Shown: positions 1 through 8,352 of the stretch, piece by piece | Position numbering within the stretch: the first letter of the stretch is position 1 | How the letters are laid out: each line of letters opens with the position of its first letter | From: Candidatus Aenigmatarchaeota archaeon | Lineage (GTDB): Archaea > Aenigmatarchaeota > Aenigmatarchaeia > QMZP01 > QMZT01 | Length of the DNA stretch: 64,000 bases | NCBI GenBank assembly: GCA_026397315.1 | Contig: JAPLVC010000001.1 | Location: forward strand, 1-64,000 | Direction of reading: 5' to 3' | The notes under the pieces: model-generated | What the model saw: only the letters and a program-made list of their open reading frames with translations | Told to the model about the DNA's origin: nothing | Database searches by the model: none | Translations under genes and position numbers: made by a program

Positions 1-139
1 GCAGGCTTTTGCAAACTTTATTAATACGTTAGAATCAGATTTCACTGGGGACCCCCTCCTGTTTTTTCTCAACAATTAACAGTTGGGGACCATCCCCTCT
101 TATAAAAAATAGAAAGGATTTCTACACGGGTGTTTAAAC

Positions 140-199
140 ATGAACTATGATAAAATCCAAGAAACGATGGCTATTGCCGCTATTTGTGCGGCTCTATGA
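140..199 (+). other. Short ORF with promoter, possibly a truncated gene start
   Basis: A 19-codon ORF (MNYDKIQETM...) starts about 35 bases after a TATA-like TTATAAAAAA at 100-109, so promoter and start codon look usable. The reading frame stops inside the dehydrogenase-derived segment that begins at 180. This looks like the first codons of a gene whose remainder was replaced when that segment arrived. It could equally be a chance ORF. No family can be recognised. The rest of 1-179 shows only two GGGGACC-containing stretches, one of them able to form a small GGGG/CCCC hairpin. Confidence 0.2.
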
Positions 200-245
200 T
201 AATTTTGAGCGACTCTTTGCCGCTCATGACCAGCTCAAAGCCTTT
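180..245 (-). pseudogene. 3'-terminal remnant of a zinc alcohol dehydrogenase gene
   Basis: Read on the minus strand, this 66-base segment encodes a 21-residue tail (KGFELVMSGKESL...IIEPHK) and a stop. It matches the last 21 residues of the intact dehydrogenase at 2998-4017 with four substitutions; the DNA is about 88% identical (58 of 66). It lies directly after, and in frame with, the stop codon of the beta-helix gene. No dehydrogenase sequence precedes it. Because it is not identical to the intact copy, it may come from a diverged paralog or from an old duplication. Confidence 0.8.
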
Positions 246-2963
246 TCAGAGATGCTTCAGCGTGCCTGTGAAATGCAGGACAAGCAAAACCCCGATAATG
301 GATGCAAAGGCGATAATCCCTCCCAGGAAAACGAAATTGTAAATATGTTGCCCCCGGGGTTCTTCGGTGGTGGTAATATTCGCTTCAGAAAGCTGCTCAT
401 CGGCGATTTCCTCTTCATATGCAACGCATTTGTGTCCTTCGCATTTTTGGTTTCCATGGCAGTCGCTGTCTTCGCAGCATTCATATTCAATGCAGGCGTG
501 GTTATCCAAATAACCGCAAACACATTTTATCCTCAGGCATTCGCCATCTGAGCAGTATTCGTTGTCGCTGCAATTGGAATCGTGGCTGCACCCTTCATCA
601 GCCGGGGCTGGCGGGTAATATGTCCTAGAATGTGAAGCCCCTCCCGGGCAGGAACCGCAGTCCTGAGAGCATGCGTTGCAGGTCTCGCCTGTGTCGCAGT
701 AGCTGTCGCCGCAGTAGGTCGAAGTCGAGCGGCAGAAGCTGTGGACGCAATAATCGACTGAGCACTCGATAGCAACGGTGCACGGAAGGCCTTCTGCCTT
801 TATGTCTCCCATCTTAACAGTGTGCTCCGAGCCCAGGTTAACGCTTATGTTTACCTCGGTTCCGTTCATTGTATAATTGCAATCGGGAGAGAGGCTGCAG
901 TTTGCACCGTCGAAGGTGACGAAGTAGCTGGTGGAATTCAGCTGGCCCGGCATTATAATCGTGAGGTTGGTTGCCCCCTCCCCATCGAGCACTATCTCGG
1001 TCTCGTTTCTCCCGTCAGCCGGCATGGTCGCCGAGAGTATGTCGATGTCCTCGTTGGATATGTTCTTTATCGCGGGCGTTGCTGAATAGGAGTAGGTGAT
1101 GTTGGCGTAAGATATGTCGGTGGAATTGGTGTATATGTATGGGTTGGCCGAACTCCCATTAAGTTTTATTGACATCTCGTACCACATCCAGCTGTAATCG
1201 GCGGGCCAGTCAACGCTAAAATTGAAGTTCCTCCTCGATTCAACGCCCCCTGTCTGTAAAGCAAATGTATTTACATCCGTGTCTCTGCCATAGGTGACAT
1301 ACCTTTCCGTTCCCGTTGTCCCGTTTACGCTCAACCTGTATCTTATGGAATAATTGACCTGCTCGTATATGCCGAAAATATAGTCAGGGAGTATATCGAC
1401 AGAAAACTGAATCCAGTCACCGCAATACCTGTATTCATCGGATGTCGGGGCTTCTCTCAGCAGGGATCCTGCATCAATGAATTTTTCTGACACCGGCTGG
1501 TAATGCGTCGGGAGCTGGGACCTGAAATAGTAAGTAACCGAACTTTCGGTGCCGTTGATTAAATAGATGTGTTTCCTTGCCTCGGAATTGCCCTGTGGGT
1601 CGGTTACGGTTAATAACAACGAATAGATGCCCTTTCTTGCCGGGGTAAAGCTTCCTGACACAAACGATCCCGCAGGTGAGCTCTGAAGGGAAGATTCTGA
1701 TGGGTTTAATTCCAGCTGATAGGAGCATGCGGGGCATTCGCTTCCATTCACGTAAACCATGGTGAAGTTGAAGTTAACAGCTGACCCGACAACGCCCTTC
1801 TGGGAAGATGTTGAAAAGTTGAAGAACGTTTTCATGTTCTTTGAGAGCGTGTTTGATGTGAAGGAGTTCAAATAACCGCTCGAATAAACTGCTTTCAAAT
1901 TCTTTTCAAGTGTGTTTGATACGACGGTATTATTCTCGCTTAAACCCAGTCCGTATGCGTTTGAGATTGCAGTGTTGTTGATAAGTGTATTGTTACTCGA
2001 TCCTATAGAAAATCCATCCCCAGCATTGGAGATGGCCGTGTTGTTCACTATCGTATTGTTTGATGAAATGATCCAAAAACCGTTACCTAAATTCGAATTG
2101 ATTGTGTTGTTGATTATTGTGGTGTTATCTGAGGCAGAAGTAAGCAATCCTGCTCTGCGATTCGAGCTAATTGTATTGCCCGCAATTATGATGTTGTCCG
2201 ATGAATCAATATACATGCCATCGGCTGTTGAGGCTCCGCAGCCACTGCCACTGCCAATGCATGAAGCATTGTTCAGGCTTGCAGTGTTGCTAAGAATGTT
2301 GTTATTCGGAGAAGACATCAAATATATACCGTAACTTCTGGTCATACAGCTAACTGTACACCTGGAATTGCTGTGGCTGGCATTATTGTTAACAAGCGTG
2401 TTGTTGGATGATGATTCCAGATATATCCCGTAGGAGTAGGCACCACAAAAGTTGACGCTTCCATAACTGTTGGATTGCAGGGTGTTGTTTGAGAGGAGAG
2501 AATAGGAAGATGAACTGAGATAGATTCCATAGGTTTTGGTGGGATCTCCGAAAGCCACATTGCAAACAGGCCCATACGAATTTATCGTGTTGTTTGCAAT
2601 GGTCGTGTTGTCTGATGAATTCACAGACACTCCCCGGCTGAAGTTCAGCAAAATGCAGTTGTTTATCGTGTTGTTGTCCTTTCCATCAAGATATATACCA
2701 TAGCCGCTCGTGTTGCCCGTCATGCTGTATGACTGGCAGTCAAATATCTTACTGGTGAAGTTCTCGGGGTTATTGATGCAAGTATCATTTACGGGCGTTG
2801 ATGCGTTGAGATAAACCGTATTGTAAGTGTTGTTGTTCAAAGCATTGGTGCAGTCGGTGCAGTTTGCGCAATAGAAAGCATTGCCTGATTCTGTGTAAGC
2901 ATCAACGGGATGGAAAAACAAGAGGAATATACATGCAACTAAAGCCCAATGCAAGCCCCTCAT
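246..2963 (-). CDS. Secreted right-handed parallel beta-helix (NosD-like) surface protein
   Basis: A 905-residue predicted cell-surface protein. Residues 1-22 form a signal peptide ending near VDAYT. Residues about 85-370 are short repeats built on NNTI/NNTA steps, the signature of NosD/pectate-lyase-type right-handed beta helices. About 380-475 resembles an Ig/PKD-like sandwich, followed by another beta-rich domain. Residues about 745-855 are Cys-rich and include CGDSYCDTGETCNACSQDCG, a module common in archaeal surface proteins. A C-terminal membrane helix (about 873-897) should anchor it outside the cell. No catalytic residues can be named, so a carbohydrate-binding or adhesive role is inference. 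The gene is flanked by two copies of a dehydrogenase 3' end, which suggests it is an insertion. The ATG at 2963 opens directly into the signal peptide. Confidence 0.85.
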   Translation of the reverse strand: MRGLHWALVACIFLLFFHPVDAYTESGNAFYCANCTDCTNALNNNTYNTVYLNASTPVNDTCINNPENFTSKIFDCQSYSMTGNTSGYGIYLDGKDNNTINNCILLNFSRGVSVNSSDNTTIANNTINSYGPVCNVAFGDPTKTYGIYLSSSSYSLLSNNTLQSNSYGSVNFCGAYSYGIYLESSSNNTLVNNNASHSNSRCTVSCMTRSYGIYLMSSPNNNILSNTASLNNASCIGSGSGCGASTADGMYIDSSDNIIIAGNTISSNRRAGLLTSASDNTTIINNTINSNLGNGFWIISSNNTIVNNTAISNAGDGFSIGSSNNTLINNTAISNAYGLGLSENNTVVSNTLEKNLKAVYSSGYLNSFTSNTLSKNMKTFFNFSTSSQKGVVGSAVNFNFTMVYVNGSECPACSYQLELNPSESSLQSSPAGSFVSGSFTPARKGIYSLLLTVTDPQGNSEARKHIYLINGTESSVTYYFRSQLPTHYQPVSEKFIDAGSLLREAPTSDEYRYCGDWIQFSVDILPDYIFGIYEQVNYSIRYRLSVNGTTGTERYVTYGRDTDVNTFALQTGGVESRRNFNFSVDWPADYSWMWYEMSIKLNGSSANPYIYTNSTDISYANITYSYSATPAIKNISNEDIDILSATMPADGRNETEIVLDGEGATNLTIIMPGQLNSTSYFVTFDGANCSLSPDCNYTMNGTEVNISVNLGSEHTVKMGDIKAEGLPCTVAIECSVDYCVHSFCRSTSTYCGDSYCDTGETCNACSQDCGSCPGGASHSRTYYPPAPADEGCSHDSNCSDNEYCSDGECLRIKCVCGYLDNHACIEYECCEDSDCHGNQKCEGHKCVAYEEEIADEQLSEANITTTEEPRGQHIYNFVFLGGIIAFASIIGVLLVLHFTGTLKHL

Positions 2964-2997
2964 ATAAAATCATTTGGTTTCCAGAATAAATATATAA

Positions 2998-4017
2998 CTA
3001 TTTGTGCGGCTCTATGATAACCTTTACCGACGCCGCGCCGCTCATGACCAGCTCAAAGCCTTTCTGCGTTTGAGCGAGCGGGAGTCGATGAGTGACCATC
3101 GGCTTCACCTTGATCTTCTTCGTCTTTATCAGCTTTATCGCTTCTGTCAGGTCGCAGCGCGCCGCTGCGTATGTAGTGACGATGCTCGCCGACTTGAACC
3201 AGATGTCGTTGAACGGCAGCGGCACATCGGCTCCGGGGTCTGTGGGCGCGAAGAATAGAATCGTTCCTCCCGCATCGAGACAAGAGAACGCCTGCTTTAT
3301 CGCAGGCATGGCACCTGTCGAAACTATGACTCTGTCCGCGAGCTTGCCTGCAAGCTCCTTTATCTTGGATGGGACGTCTTCGCGCGCGTCTATGACGTAA
3401 TCCGCGCCCATCTTCTTGGCCATTTTCAGGCGGTATTCGCTCACATCGGTCGCGACGACTGTTGCGCCTTTCGCCTTCGCCAGCTGTATGTGGAGCAGGC
3501 CGGTCATGCCCGAGCCGAGGACCGCGACGACGTGGCCTTTACGCACGTTCGCGACGCGCTGGCCGCGGACAACGCAAGCGACGGGCTCGACGAACGTTCC
3601 TTCGTCGAAAGTCATTCCCTTGGGTAGTCGGAGCGTGCCTTTCTTCACGTTTATTTCGGGGACGCGTATGTACTGGGAGAAGCCGCCTGGATGGAAGTTG
3701 GTCGTCTTTAACGTGTGGCACGCGGTCTCGTTGCCGTCCCTGCAGTATGAGCAGCTGTCGCAGGGCACGTGATGAGTGACGAATATGCGGTCGCCTTTCT
3801 TGAAGCTTTTGACCTTTTTGCCTGTCTTGTGCACGACACCAGCAACCTCATGGCCGAGGACTAGCGGCGCCTTCTTTATGCGGTACCATTCCATGATGTC
3901 TGAGCCGCAGATGCCGGAAGACATGACTTTCAGAAGTATTTCCTTGTCGCCTATGTCCGGCACCGGCATTTCCTGAAGACGGATGTCATGGTTGTTGTAA
4001 TACATGGCGACTTTCAT
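2998..4017 (-). CDS. Zinc-dependent medium-chain alcohol/polyol dehydrogenase
   Basis: A 339-residue MDR-family oxidoreductase that should interconvert an alcohol and a carbonyl with NAD(P). Visible features are the catalytic zinc region GICGSD, the GHEVAGVV motif, the structural-zinc cysteines CDSCSYCRDGNETAC, and the Rossmann motif VLGSGMTGLLHIQLA. It most resembles the sorbitol/threonine dehydrogenase branch; the substrate cannot be told. The ORF track begins at a GTG at 4068 that overlaps the upstream stop, but the conserved domain starts at the ATG at 4017, which follows a GTGAT Shine-Dalgarno motif, so that start is preferred. The last 22 codons are duplicated at 180-245. The small membrane-protein gene lies just upstream, so co-transcription is likely. 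Confidence 0.88.
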   Translation of the reverse strand: MKVAMYYNNHDIRLQEMPVPDIGDKEILLKVMSSGICGSDIMEWYRIKKAPLVLGHEVAGVVHKTGKKVKSFKKGDRIFVTHHVPCDSCSYCRDGNETACHTLKTTNFHPGGFSQYIRVPEINVKKGTLRLPKGMTFDEGTFVEPVACVVRGQRVANVRKGHVVAVLGSGMTGLLHIQLAKAKGATVVATDVSEYRLKMAKKMGADYVIDAREDVPSKIKELAGKLADRVIVSTGAMPAIKQAFSCLDAGGTILFFAPTDPGADVPLPFNDIWFKSASIVTTYAAARCDLTEAIKLIKTKKIKVKPMVTHRLPLAQTQKGFELVMSGAASVKVIIEPHK

Positions 4018-4064
4018 AGTATCACGTTTTCGGTTTTCTTTCGGCTTTCGATTTTCAACAGCTT

Positions 4065-4379
4065 TCACTTCAGAATTCCCGTTATCCTGCTGAGCGGCCT
4101 GAGCGCCTCGAATATCCTGTCTTTATGCGTTACGGTGCCCCAGCTCACGAACACTGCCGCGGTTATGGCCGTGCCGAGCGCGAGATCCGAAACGAGGTTC
4201 GGGCCGATCATCATTAGTTCGCCGTTCCACGCGTGGTCGACGACTCCGAAGACTGACGCGCCCGCGAACATGAGGCTGAGCCAGACGCCCTCTTTATCCT
4301 TCTTGTGCATGACCTTTCGCCTCGCGGCTGTTATAATGCCAGTCGCCAGCGGAATTATATAACACACCATACCCATCAC
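4065..4379 (-). CDS. Small membrane protein, three predicted helices
   Basis: A 104-residue protein with hydrophobic segments near residues 3-18, 30-46 and 62-82 and a basic loop [13 protein letters not shown] do not recognise a family. It starts with ATG ATG GGT ATG, so the exact start may be one to three codons later. It lies 12 bases downstream of the aldolase gene and runs into the dehydrogenase gene, which suggests one transcript for all three. Length, spacing and hydrophobicity support a real gene. A membrane role is all that can be inferred. Confidence 0.6.
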   Translation of the reverse strand: MMGMVCYIIPLATGIITAARRKVMHKKDKEGVWLSLMFAGASVFGVVDHAWNGELMMIGPNLVSDLALGTAITAAVFVSWGTVTHKDRIFEALRPLSRITGILK

Positions 4380-4391
4380 CCAACCTTTCGA

Positions 4392-5180
4392 TTATTTCTT
4401 CTTTCTGGAATTCGCTTTCAGAATATTATACGCTTCCCTAGGGGTTGCCTTCTCGTGGACTATCGCCCTGACGGCTTTTATCATCGCTACCGGGTTGTCC
4501 GCCTGGAAGATGTTGCGGCCCATGTCGACGCCTGCTGCGCCTGCTTCTATCGCCTTGTATGCCATCTCCAGCGCTTCCATTTCCGGCAGCTTCTTGCCTC
4601 CGGCGATCACGACGGGCACCGTGCACGTATCGACGACTCGCTCGAAGCGGTCACAATAATAAGTCTTGACTATGCTCGCGCCGTGTTCGGCAGCGATGCG
4701 CGACGCCAGCGCAAAATACCTGTCGTCGCGAGCCATGTCCTTCCCGACGGCTGTCACAGCGACGACCGGGATTCCATACTCCTCGGCCTGATCCACGACC
4801 TGCGAAAGCCCTAGTATCGTGTCTCGCTCGTATTCCGAGCCGACCATTATCGAGAAAGCGACGCCGGCGACGTTGAGCCTGACTGCGTCCTTCATCGAGA
4901 CGGTTATGCCTTCGTGCAGAATCTCTTTGCCAATCACGCTGGTCCCGCCCGAGACCCGAAGTACGACGGGAATGTCGATGTTAGTGTCCACGCAGTTGCG
5001 CAGCACTCCCCTCGTCGGCATCAGGCAGTCCGCGTAAGGCGCTAGCTGCATTATCATCTTCCTCGGCTTCTCGAGGCCGCTCGTCGGTCCTAGGAAATAG
5101 CCGTGGTCGACGGCGAGCATAAGCGTGTGGCCGTCGGGCCTTATGATCCTGTCCATGCGATTTTTCTTGCCCCAATCCAT
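4392..5180 (-). CDS. LsrF/DhnA-type class I aldolase (DeoC-like TIM barrel)
   Basis: A 262-residue protein that closely matches the pattern of bacterial LsrF (3-hydroxy-5-phosphonooxypentane-2,4-dione thiolase). It has DWG near the N terminus, [13 protein letters not shown], the Schiff-base lysine in [16 protein letters not shown], and [10 protein letters not shown] for phosphate binding. The same superfamily includes archaeal class I fructose-bisphosphate aldolase and ADTH synthase. With no autoinducer-2 genes nearby, a sugar-phosphate aldolase role is more likely than AI-2 breakdown; this is inference. The ORF track starts at a TTG at 5198, but GGGGTGAT lies 4 bases before the ATG at 5180, which fixes the start there. 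Confidence 0.85.
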   Translation of the reverse strand: MDWGKKNRMDRIIRPDGHTLMLAVDHGYFLGPTSGLEKPRKMIMQLAPYADCLMPTRGVLRNCVDTNIDIPVVLRVSGGTSVIGKEILHEGITVSMKDAVRLNVAGVAFSIMVGSEYERDTILGLSQVVDQAEEYGIPVVAVTAVGKDMARDDRYFALASRIAAEHGASIVKTYYCDRFERVVDTCTVPVVIAGGKKLPEMEALEMAYKAIEAGAAGVDMGRNIFQADNPVAMIKAVRAIVHEKATPREAYNILKANSRKKK

Positions 5181-5243
5181 AACATCACCCCAAACCAAAA
5201 TATGATGATATAAAAGACATTTTTGGAAATATAAAAGTTATTT

Positions 5244-6275
5244 TCATTTTCTGAAAGCGCGGACTATCGCACGTGGCTTTATGATGCCCAGCGGCGTGAT
5301 GAAGCCTGTGACGTACTTCGCTGGTGTGACATCGAACGCAGGATTCCTCGCCTTCGCGCCTTTTGGCGTGACCCTGCACTGGCCCACGAAATGAATTTCG
5401 CCTTCGTCCCGCTCCTCGATTACTATCTGGCTGCCGGACTTGCAGCCGAGGTCGAAAGTGCTCCTGGGCGCGGCGACGTAGAACGGAATTTTGTTTTCCT
5501 TTGCGAGGACGGCTTTCTCATACGTGCCTATCTTGTTCGCGAAGTCTCCGTTCGCAGCGATCCTGTCCGCGCCGACTATCATCATGTCGACTTCTCCGCG
5601 TCGCATATAGTGGCCGAGCGCGTTGTCCGCTATGACCGCATGAGCGACTCCTTCGTTGAGCAGCTCCCATGACGTGAGTTTCGCTCCCTGTAAACGGGGG
5701 CGTGTCTCATCGACCCATACGAATATGTTCTTGTTTTGCCGCTTGGCGAAATATATGGGCGACAGAGCGGTGCCCCAGTCCACGCAGGCTATCCAGCCGG
5801 CGTTGCAGTGCGTTGCTATCCTGTAGTTGTTTTTTATCAGTTTCGAGCCGTGTTCCCCGATTTTCTCGCACGCCTTTGCTGATGCGTTCGCATACGCCTC
5901 CGCGGCTTTGATTGCCAGCCGTTTTTTCTGCTCCGGAGTTTTCGCGCTTTTGATTGAGTCAAGAATGAAGTCCACTCCGTGGAATAAGTCGTAAGCCGTA
6001 GGCCGCGCAGCCTTGATTTTTTTGGCCGTCTGCGCTATCTGGGCATCGAAGTTCTTTTTGGACGCGCTAGCGACGCCGAGCGCCATACCATACGCAGCCG
6101 TAGCTCCGATTGCCGGCGCGCCGCGCACGACCATTGTTTTAATCGCTTTCACTATCTCGTCCGTCGTCCTCAGGCTGACGATTTCGAACGCGTGCGGTAG
6201 AAGCAACTGGTTTATCATTTTCATTTTGTTTTTTTCCAGCCAGACCGTGCGGTAATGCCTGCCATTGACTAACAT
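5244..6275 (-). CDS. mtnA: MtnA-type aldose-1-phosphate isomerase (eIF2B-like family)
   Basis: A 343-residue member of the eIF-2B/MtnA/ribose-1,5-bisphosphate isomerase family. The motifs fit S-methyl-5-thioribose-1-phosphate isomerase: VVRGAPAIGATAAYG, the catalytic cysteine in THCNAG, ETRPRLQGAKLTSWE, and the catalytic aspartate in VGADRIAANGD followed by NKIGTY. MtnA converts an aldose 1-phosphate to a ketose 1-phosphate in methionine salvage. The window also holds RuBisCO and AMP phosphorylase, whose route needs the related ribose-1,5-bisphosphate isomerase. This protein could serve one or both jobs, but its motifs favour MtnA. A TTTTTAA box sits roughly 22-28 bases upstream of the ATG and no Shine-Dalgarno is seen, so the mRNA is probably leaderless. 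Confidence 0.85.
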   Translation of the reverse strand: MLVNGRHYRTVWLEKNKMKMINQLLLPHAFEIVSLRTTDEIVKAIKTMVVRGAPAIGATAAYGMALGVASASKKNFDAQIAQTAKKIKAARPTAYDLFHGVDFILDSIKSAKTPEQKKRLAIKAAEAYANASAKACEKIGEHGSKLIKNNYRIATHCNAGWIACVDWGTALSPIYFAKRQNKNIFVWVDETRPRLQGAKLTSWELLNEGVAHAVIADNALGHYMRRGEVDMMIVGADRIAANGDFANKIGTYEKAVLAKENKIPFYVAAPRSTFDLGCKSGSQIVIEERDEGEIHFVGQCRVTPKGAKARNPAFDVTPAKYVTGFITPLGIIKPRAIVRAFRK

Positions 6276-6307
6276 AGAATAAAATTAAGGGAAAGGGGTT
6301 AAAAAGT

Positions 6308-8272
6308 TTAGAAGAGCAGCGGAGCGAATAAGAGCGCGACTATGCTCATCAGCTTTATCAGGATGTTCATGCTAGGACCGGCCGTGTCTTTGAATGGGTC
6401 GCCGACAGTATCGCCGACGACCGCGGCTTTATGAGTGTCGCTGCCCTTGCCACCGAAGTTGCCGTCCTCTATGAACTTCTTCGCGTTGTCCCACGCGCCT
6501 CCCGCGTTGGCCATCATGACAGCCAGCAGGAAGCCTGTCGCCGTCGCACCCGCCAGCAGCCCGCCCAGCGCAGCGGGGCCGAGCAGCAATCCCGTCGCAA
6601 GCGGAGCGATTATCGCCAACGAACCGGGAACTATCATTTCGCGCAGCGAAGCCTGCGTCGATATCTCGATGCAGCGCGTGTAGTCCGGCTTCTTCTTGCC
6701 GCTCATTATGCCGTTGTCCTTGAACTGCCTGCGGACTTCGTTCACAATCTTGTAAGCGGTTTTGCCTACGGACGCCATTGCGAACGAGGAGAACAGGAAC
6801 GGCAGCAGAGCGCCTAAGAAAAGGCCTGTGACGACGAATGGGTTTGTCAGAGACATGTTCTCAAGGCCAAACGTTTGAGCGTACGTGACGAAAAGCGCCA
6901 GCGCCGTGAGCGCGGCCGAAGCGATGGCGAAGCCCTTGCCCATCGCGGCCGTCGTGTTGCCGACTGCATCGAGATTCTCTGCTCGTTCACGCACTTCGCC
7001 GTGAAGCCCCGCCATTTCTGCGATGCCTGCGGAGTTGTCCGCGACCGGGCCGTACGTATCAGTCGCCAGCGTAATGCCCAGAGTGGAAAGCATGCCCACC
7101 GCGGCAATCGCTATCCCGTACATGCCCGCGAACTGGTATGCAATCAATATGGAAGCGCCTACTGCAAGAACCGGAATGAGTGTGCTTTTCATGCCGACAG
7201 CGAGGCCGATTATTATGGTCGTGCCCGCGCCCGTCTGCGACGCCTCAGCGATGCTCTGCGCGGGTCTCTTGTCTTTCGAAGTATAATATTCGGTAGCGAG
7301 GCCTATCACCACGCCCGCGACGAGGCCGGCGACTGTCGCGTACCAGACTCCTATCTGCGCGCCGGCATAGATTATGATGAAATACGAGAACACGAACATT
7401 ATTGCTGAAGACGCGTAGATGCCGCGGTTGAAAGCGGATATTGCGCCTTTGACCTGAGTCTTCTCGTTAGTGCGCACGAGGAACGTGCCTATGACCGAAG
7501 CGACGATGCCCAAGCCGGCCAGCGCGAGCGGCAGGATTGCTCCCTGAAAGGACGAGAATATCACGCCCAGCGCCATGGCGGCGATTATCGAGTTGACGTA
7601 GCTTTCGAAGAGGTCGGCTCCCATGCCGGCTATGTCGCCGACGTTGTCACCGACGTTGTCCGCGATGACGGCCGGGTTTCTCGGGTCGTCCTCCGGGATG
7701 CCTTTCTCGACCTTGCCCACTAAATCAGCTCCGACGTCCGCGGCTTTGGTGAATATGCCTCCGCCGACCCTGGCGAAAAGAGCGATGGATGACGCACCGA
7801 AACCGAAGCCGTAGATTATCTGCGGGTCGCCGAAAACAATGTAAAGGAACGCCACTCCGAGCAGGCCGAGTCCGACCACCGACATGCCCATGACCGTGCC
7901 GGAAGAGAATGCGATGCGCAGCCCTTCGTTAAGGCTTTTCCTGCAGCCTTCCGTCGTTTTTGCGTTCGACCTCGTGGCGATGCGCATGCCGATGTTGCCT
8001 GTGAGGGCGGAGAACACCGCGCCGAGCACGAACGATGCAGCAGTCTCCTTGTTGATGAGGACGAGTAGAATTATCGCCATCACGACAACGAAGACTGACA
8101 GGATTTTGTATTGCTTGTTCAGGTAGGTAAGCGCGCCCTTGTGGATGATGCCGCTTATCTCTCTCATCTTCTCGTTGCCTTCCGGTTTTTTCTTCAGCGT
8201 CCAGGCAAGATAGCCCGCGAAAACAAGAGCTATTACGACCGATATCCAGACGAAAAACTCAAGGAACATCAT
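6308..8272 (-). CDS. hppA: Membrane-bound ion-translocating pyrophosphatase, K+-dependent signature
   Basis: About 654 residues and roughly 16 membrane helices; it hydrolyses pyrophosphate and pumps H+ or Na+ across the membrane. Hallmarks are the acidic substrate-binding segments [30 protein letters not shown] and [15 protein letters not shown]. The segment [17 protein letters not shown] has alanine where K+-independent enzymes have lysine, the established mark of the K+-dependent class, which includes both Na+ and H+ pumps. The tracked ORF begins at an upstream TTG; the ATG codons at MMFLEFFVW, preceded by a GGAGGGG motif, are the better start. It lies next to a second pyrophosphatase on the same strand. 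Confidence 0.93.
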   Translation of the reverse strand: MMFLEFFVWISVVIALVFAGYLAWTLKKKPEGNEKMREISGIIHKGALTYLNKQYKILSVFVVVMAIILLVLINKETAASFVLGAVFSALTGNIGMRIATRSNAKTTEGCRKSLNEGLRIAFSSGTVMGMSVVGLGLLGVAFLYIVFGDPQIIYGFGFGASSIALFARVGGGIFTKAADVGADLVGKVEKGIPEDDPRNPAVIADNVGDNVGDIAGMGADLFESYVNSIIAAMALGVIFSSFQGAILPLALAGLGIVASVIGTFLVRTNEKTQVKGAISAFNRGIYASSAIMFVFSYFIIIYAGAQIGVWYATVAGLVAGVVIGLATEYYTSKDKRPAQSIAEASQTGAGTTIIIGLAVGMKSTLIPVLAVGASILIAYQFAGMYGIAIAAVGMLSTLGITLATDTYGPVADNSAGIAEMAGLHGEVRERAENLDAVGNTTAAMGKGFAIASAALTALALFVTYAQTFGLENMSLTNPFVVTGLFLGALLPFLFSSFAMASVGKTAYKIVNEVRRQFKDNGIMSGKKKPDYTRCIEISTQASLREMIVPGSLAIIAPLATGLLLGPAALGGLLAGATATGFLLAVMMANAGGAWDNAKKFIEDGNFGGKGSDTHKAAVVGDTVGDPFKDTAGPSMNILIKLMSIVALLFAPLLF

Positions 8273-8352
8273 GCCTACCCCTCCCCGAATAACCCTCAAT
8301 ATAAATAATTAGGTTGGCTGCTCCCTTTATACTTTGTTGTCTGATTGTGCGT

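Noticed and set aside
147-551. 134-residue plus-strand ORF
   Set aside because: It overlaps the dehydrogenase remnant and the end of the beta-helix gene in another frame, with no domain pattern.
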